Source: Gemmatimonadota bacterium (GTDB taxonomy: Bacteria > Gemmatimonadota > Gemmatimonadetes > Longimicrobiales > Longimicrobiaceae). From it: DNA of 15,800 nucleotides. The translations under genes and the position numbers were made by a program. Below, in pieces: positions 13,808-15,800 of this stretch. The stretch is from positions 1 through 15,800 of the forward strand of contig JAHWJJ010000038.1 of the NCBI GenBank assembly GCA_019348475.1, in the 5' to 3' direction. Position 1 is the first letter of the stretch, and every line of letters starts with the position of its first letter. Below the pieces are notes generated by a model. It was given only the letters and a program-made list of their open reading frames with translations, made no database searches and had not been told where the DNA came from.

Positions 13808-15394
13808 ATGAATCCCGACGTACTGAACGCGGCCCGCGCGGCCTTTCCGCCCAGCACCGGCACGGTCACCCTGGGCGCGGTGGTGCACGAGGGCGCCTGC
13901 CACCCGGAGCCCCTGGTCACGCTGCCGCTCTCCATGCTGAACCGCCACGGCCTGATCGCCGGCGCCACGGGGACGGGAAAAACGCGGACGCTGCAGCTGG
14001 TGGCGGAGCAGCTGTCCGCGGCTGGCGTGCCCGTCTTCCTGTCGGACGTCAAGGGGGACCTGAGCGGCATCGGCACGGCGGGGGAGGAAACCGAGCGGGT
14101 GCGGCAGCGCGCGGCGGACACCGGCTACGCATGGCGGCCCGCGGGTACGCCCACGGAGTACCTGAGCCTCTCCGGCAAGGTGGGCGCGCAGATGCGGGCG
14201 ACGGTCTCGTCGTTCGGGCCCCTGCTGCTGTCGAAGGTGCTGGGGCTGAACGACACCCAGACCAGCGTGCTGACCCTGGTCTTCGCCTACTGCGACGACA
14301 AGGGGCTCCTGCTGCTGGATCTTTCCGACCTGCGCGCGGTGCTGCAGTACCTGGGCGGCGAGGGCGCGGACGAGCTCAAGAACTACGGCGGGATGTCCAA
14401 GGCCACCGTGGGCGTGCTGCTGCGCGAGCTGCTGGAGCTGCAGGCGCAGGACGCGGAGCGCTTTTTCGGCGAGCCGGAGTTCGACCTGGACGACCTGCTG
14501 CGCACGGATGCCCAGGGGCGGGGCGTGGTGAGCGTGCTGGAGCTGCAGGACGTGCAGGACAAGCCCGCCCTGTTCAGCACCTTCATGCTGTGGATGCTGG
14601 CCACGCTGTACCACACCCTCCCCGAGGTGGGGGACGTGGACAAGCCCAGGCTGGTCTTTTTCTTCGACGAGGCGCACCTGCTGTTCGACCGCGCCAGCAA
14701 GGCGCTGAAGGACCAGGTGGAGCAGGTGGTGCGGCTGATCCGCTCCAAGGGGGTGGGCGTGTTCTTCGTCACCCAGAACCCGCGCGACGTCCCGGCGCCG
14801 GTGCTGGGCCAGCTGGGCCACCGGGTGCAGCACGCCCTGCGCGCCTTTACGCCCAACGACGAGCAGGCGCTGCGCTCCGCCGCGCGCACCTTCCCCAAGA
14901 CGGCGTTCTACGACGTGGAGGAGACGCTGACCACCATGGGCACGGGCGAGGCGCTGGTGAGCACCCTGTCTCCCACGGGCGTGCCCACGCAGCCCTTCGC
15001 AACGCGCCTGGTGCCCCCGTCGTCGCGGATGGCCCCGCTCACCCCCGGCGAGCTGCGCCAGCGCCTGGCGGAGAGCGACCAGGTGGCGAAGTACGCGGAG
15101 ATGATCGACCGCGAAAGCGCCCGCGAGATGCTGGAGGCGCGGATGGCGGATGAAGAGGAGGCACCGGAACGGGCGCGGGACGACTTTCCCGACGTTCCGC
15201 GGCGCGGCGGGCGCACCCCCCGCCGCCCCTCGGCGGACGACGACCAGGAGCGCGCCCCGCGCGGCCGCGGACGCGGCCGGCAGCAGAAGAGCACGCTGGA
15301 GCAGGTGCTGCGGTCGCCCGCCACCAAATCGTTCGCGCGCACCCTGGCGCGCGGTCTGGCGGGGGCGCTGCTGGGGGGGCGCGGACGCAGGTAG
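13808..15394 (+). CDS. HerA-like ATPase, DUF853 (helicase HerA-like domain) family
   Basis: 528 residues from ATG 13808. HerA/FtsK-fold P-loop ATPase: Walker A GATGTGKT (52-59), a strand ending LSDVKGDLSG (78-87) typical of DUF853, a central helical insert with VSSFGPLLLSKVLGLNDTQ (133-151), Walker B RLVFFFDEAHLLF (281-293), a polar sensor VTQNPRDVP (321-329) and the arginine-containing QHALRAFTPNDEQAL (341-355). The C-terminal STLEQVLRSPATKSFARTLARGLAGALLGG (495-524) is the family's hallmark end, after an Arg/Asp/Glu-rich linker (447-494). Relatives such as E. coli YjgR are predicted ring ATPases on DNA, but no activity is established for this subfamily to my knowledge. Unlike true HerA it has no NurA nuclease gene next to it here. 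No ribosome binding site is evident; the start is set by the conserved N-terminus. Confidence 0.93.
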   Translation: MNPDVLNAARAAFPPSTGTVTLGAVVHEGACHPEPLVTLPLSMLNRHGLIAGATGTGKTRTLQLVAEQLSAAGVPVFLSDVKGDLSGIGTAGEETERVRQRAADTGYAWRPAGTPTEYLSLSGKVGAQMRATVSSFGPLLLSKVLGLNDTQTSVLTLVFAYCDDKGLLLLDLSDLRAVLQYLGGEGADELKNYGGMSKATVGVLLRELLELQAQDAERFFGEPEFDLDDLLRTDAQGRGVVSVLELQDVQDKPALFSTFMLWMLATLYHTLPEVGDVDKPRLVFFFDEAHLLFDRASKALKDQVEQVVRLIRSKGVGVFFVTQNPRDVPAPVLGQLGHRVQHALRAFTPNDEQALRSAARTFPKTAFYDVEETLTTMGTGEALVSTLSPTGVPTQPFATRLVPPSSRMAPLTPGELRQRLAESDQVAKYAEMIDRESAREMLEARMADEEEAPERARDDFPDVPRRGGRTPRRPSADDDQERAPRGRGRGRQQKSTLEQVLRSPATKSFARTLARGLAGALLGGRGRR

Positions 15395-15468
15395 CGGCCG
15401 CCCCGGCGGCGGAACCACATGTTTCCCCAGAATGCCCGGTCCGGGGGCCCAACCTGGCGCAAACCCTG

Positions 15469-15489
15469 AACATAGCCGCGTTCAATGTT
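15469..15489. promoter_or_regulatory. Inverted repeat AACAT-N11-ATGTT, possible activator site
   Basis: AACAT (15469-15473) and ATGTT (15485-15489) are inverted copies, and TGAA/TTCA (15467-15470, 15481-15484) form an overlapping inverted pair. The site lies about 35-55 bases upstream of the sigma54 element at 15525, a plausible though rather close place for an enhancer-binding activator. Confidence 0.25.
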
Positions 15490-15524
15490 GGAGCGCGGGA
15501 CCCCTGCTTTCGGTGAATGTTTGG

Positions 15525-15540
15525 TGGCATGGCGCTTGCC
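15525..15540 (+). promoter_or_regulatory. Candidate sigma54 (-24/-12) promoter of the response regulator gene
   Basis: TGGCATGGCGCTTGCC matches the sigma54 consensus TGGCACG-N4-TTGCA at all but two positions and has the required GG-N10-GC spacing (GG at 15526-15527, GC at 15538-15539). The predicted transcript would start near 15551, about 60 bases before the ATG at 15614. Confidence 0.5.
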
Positions 15541-15613
15541 CCTCCGGGTGTCGCCGGTCGCACGGGGGGCATTCGCGTCCGCGGCGGGGACGCCGCACGG
15601 GAGGTTGCTGAGG

Positions 15614-15800
15614 ATGGCGGCACAACGCATACTCGTCATCGAGGACGAGGCAGGCGCGCGCGAAGCGCTCAAGAGCCTGCTGGACGAGGAGGGCTACACC
15701 GTGGCGACGGCCGAAAGCGGGCTGCGCGGGCTGGAGCGCGTCAGCGACTTTCGCCCCGACACGGTGGTGTGCGACTTCTACCTCCCCGACATCGACGGGC
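15614..15800 (+). CDS. Response regulator (receiver domain), 3' truncated by the window
   Basis: The first 62 residues are present from ATG 15614, with GGAGG about 10 bases upstream. They form the first half of a CheY-like receiver: RILVIEDE (5-12, acidic pair Asp11/Glu10), helix AGAREALKSLLDEEGY (13-28), and the phospho-acceptor strand VVCDFYLPDIDG (51-62, Asp54). The rest, including any output domain, lies beyond base 15800, so it cannot be told whether it is an isolated receiver, an NtrC-type activator or another type. The sequence is of the same general type as the receiver of the sigma54 activator at 11461. A sigma54-type promoter precedes it. Confidence 0.9.
   Translation, partial: MAAQRILVIEDEAGAREALKSLLDEEGYTVATAESGLRGLERVSDFRPDTVVCDFYLPDIDG

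Overview
The window is very GC-rich chromosomal DNA, judging by eye, with a strong G/C bias at third codon positions. It looks like an ordinary housekeeping and accessory stretch of a Gemmatimonadota-type bacterium; a Longimicrobium relative is my best guess. That guess rests on the base composition, Gly/Arg-rich proteins, the gene style and the intergenic repeat style, not on any marker gene. I see no rRNA, tRNA, CRISPR array, transposase or phage gene.

Layout. 1-2280 (+) is the C-terminal part of an HrpA-like DEAH-box RNA helicase with an Arg/Gly-rich tail; its 5' end is outside the window. It converges on a minus-strand EamA/DMT transporter (2552-3457), whose leader contains an intrinsic terminator just before the start codon, suggesting attenuation. 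Divergent from it is a small acidic protein of unknown function (3820-4203), followed by a membrane-anchored DUF4105 (Lnb N-terminal domain) protein (4451-5260). A 346-base gap holds a degenerate dispersed repeat and the terminator of a minus-strand DUF411 lipoprotein (5607-6143). Divergent from that are thiM (6391-7188), for thiazole salvage, and a YrbG-type Na+/Ca2+ exchanger (7339-8418).

8674-9371 is a translationally coupled putative antitoxin / PIN toxin pair. 9632-10294 encodes a disordered Gly/Arg/Tyr-rich protein that contains no lysine. 10681-12828 is a two-gene signalling unit: a short soluble histidine-kinase-like protein that keeps its H-box but has a degenerate ATPase domain, then an NtrC-family sigma54 activator with its own promoter and a strong terminator. 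13146-13720 is an ATGA-coupled DUF6883/DUF4926 pair of unknown role. 13808-15394 is a HerA-like ATPase (DUF853), and 15614 onward is the start of a response regulator preceded by a good sigma54 -24/-12 promoter match.

Most interesting: the degenerate kinase beside a sigma54 activator whose recognition helix is unusually acidic, with a sigma54-type promoter 2.7 kb downstream in front of another response regulator; the two small coupled gene pairs (PIN module and DUF6883/DUF4926); the attenuator-like leader of the DMT transporter; and a recurrent TANNTT promoter element about 45 bases before several start codons.
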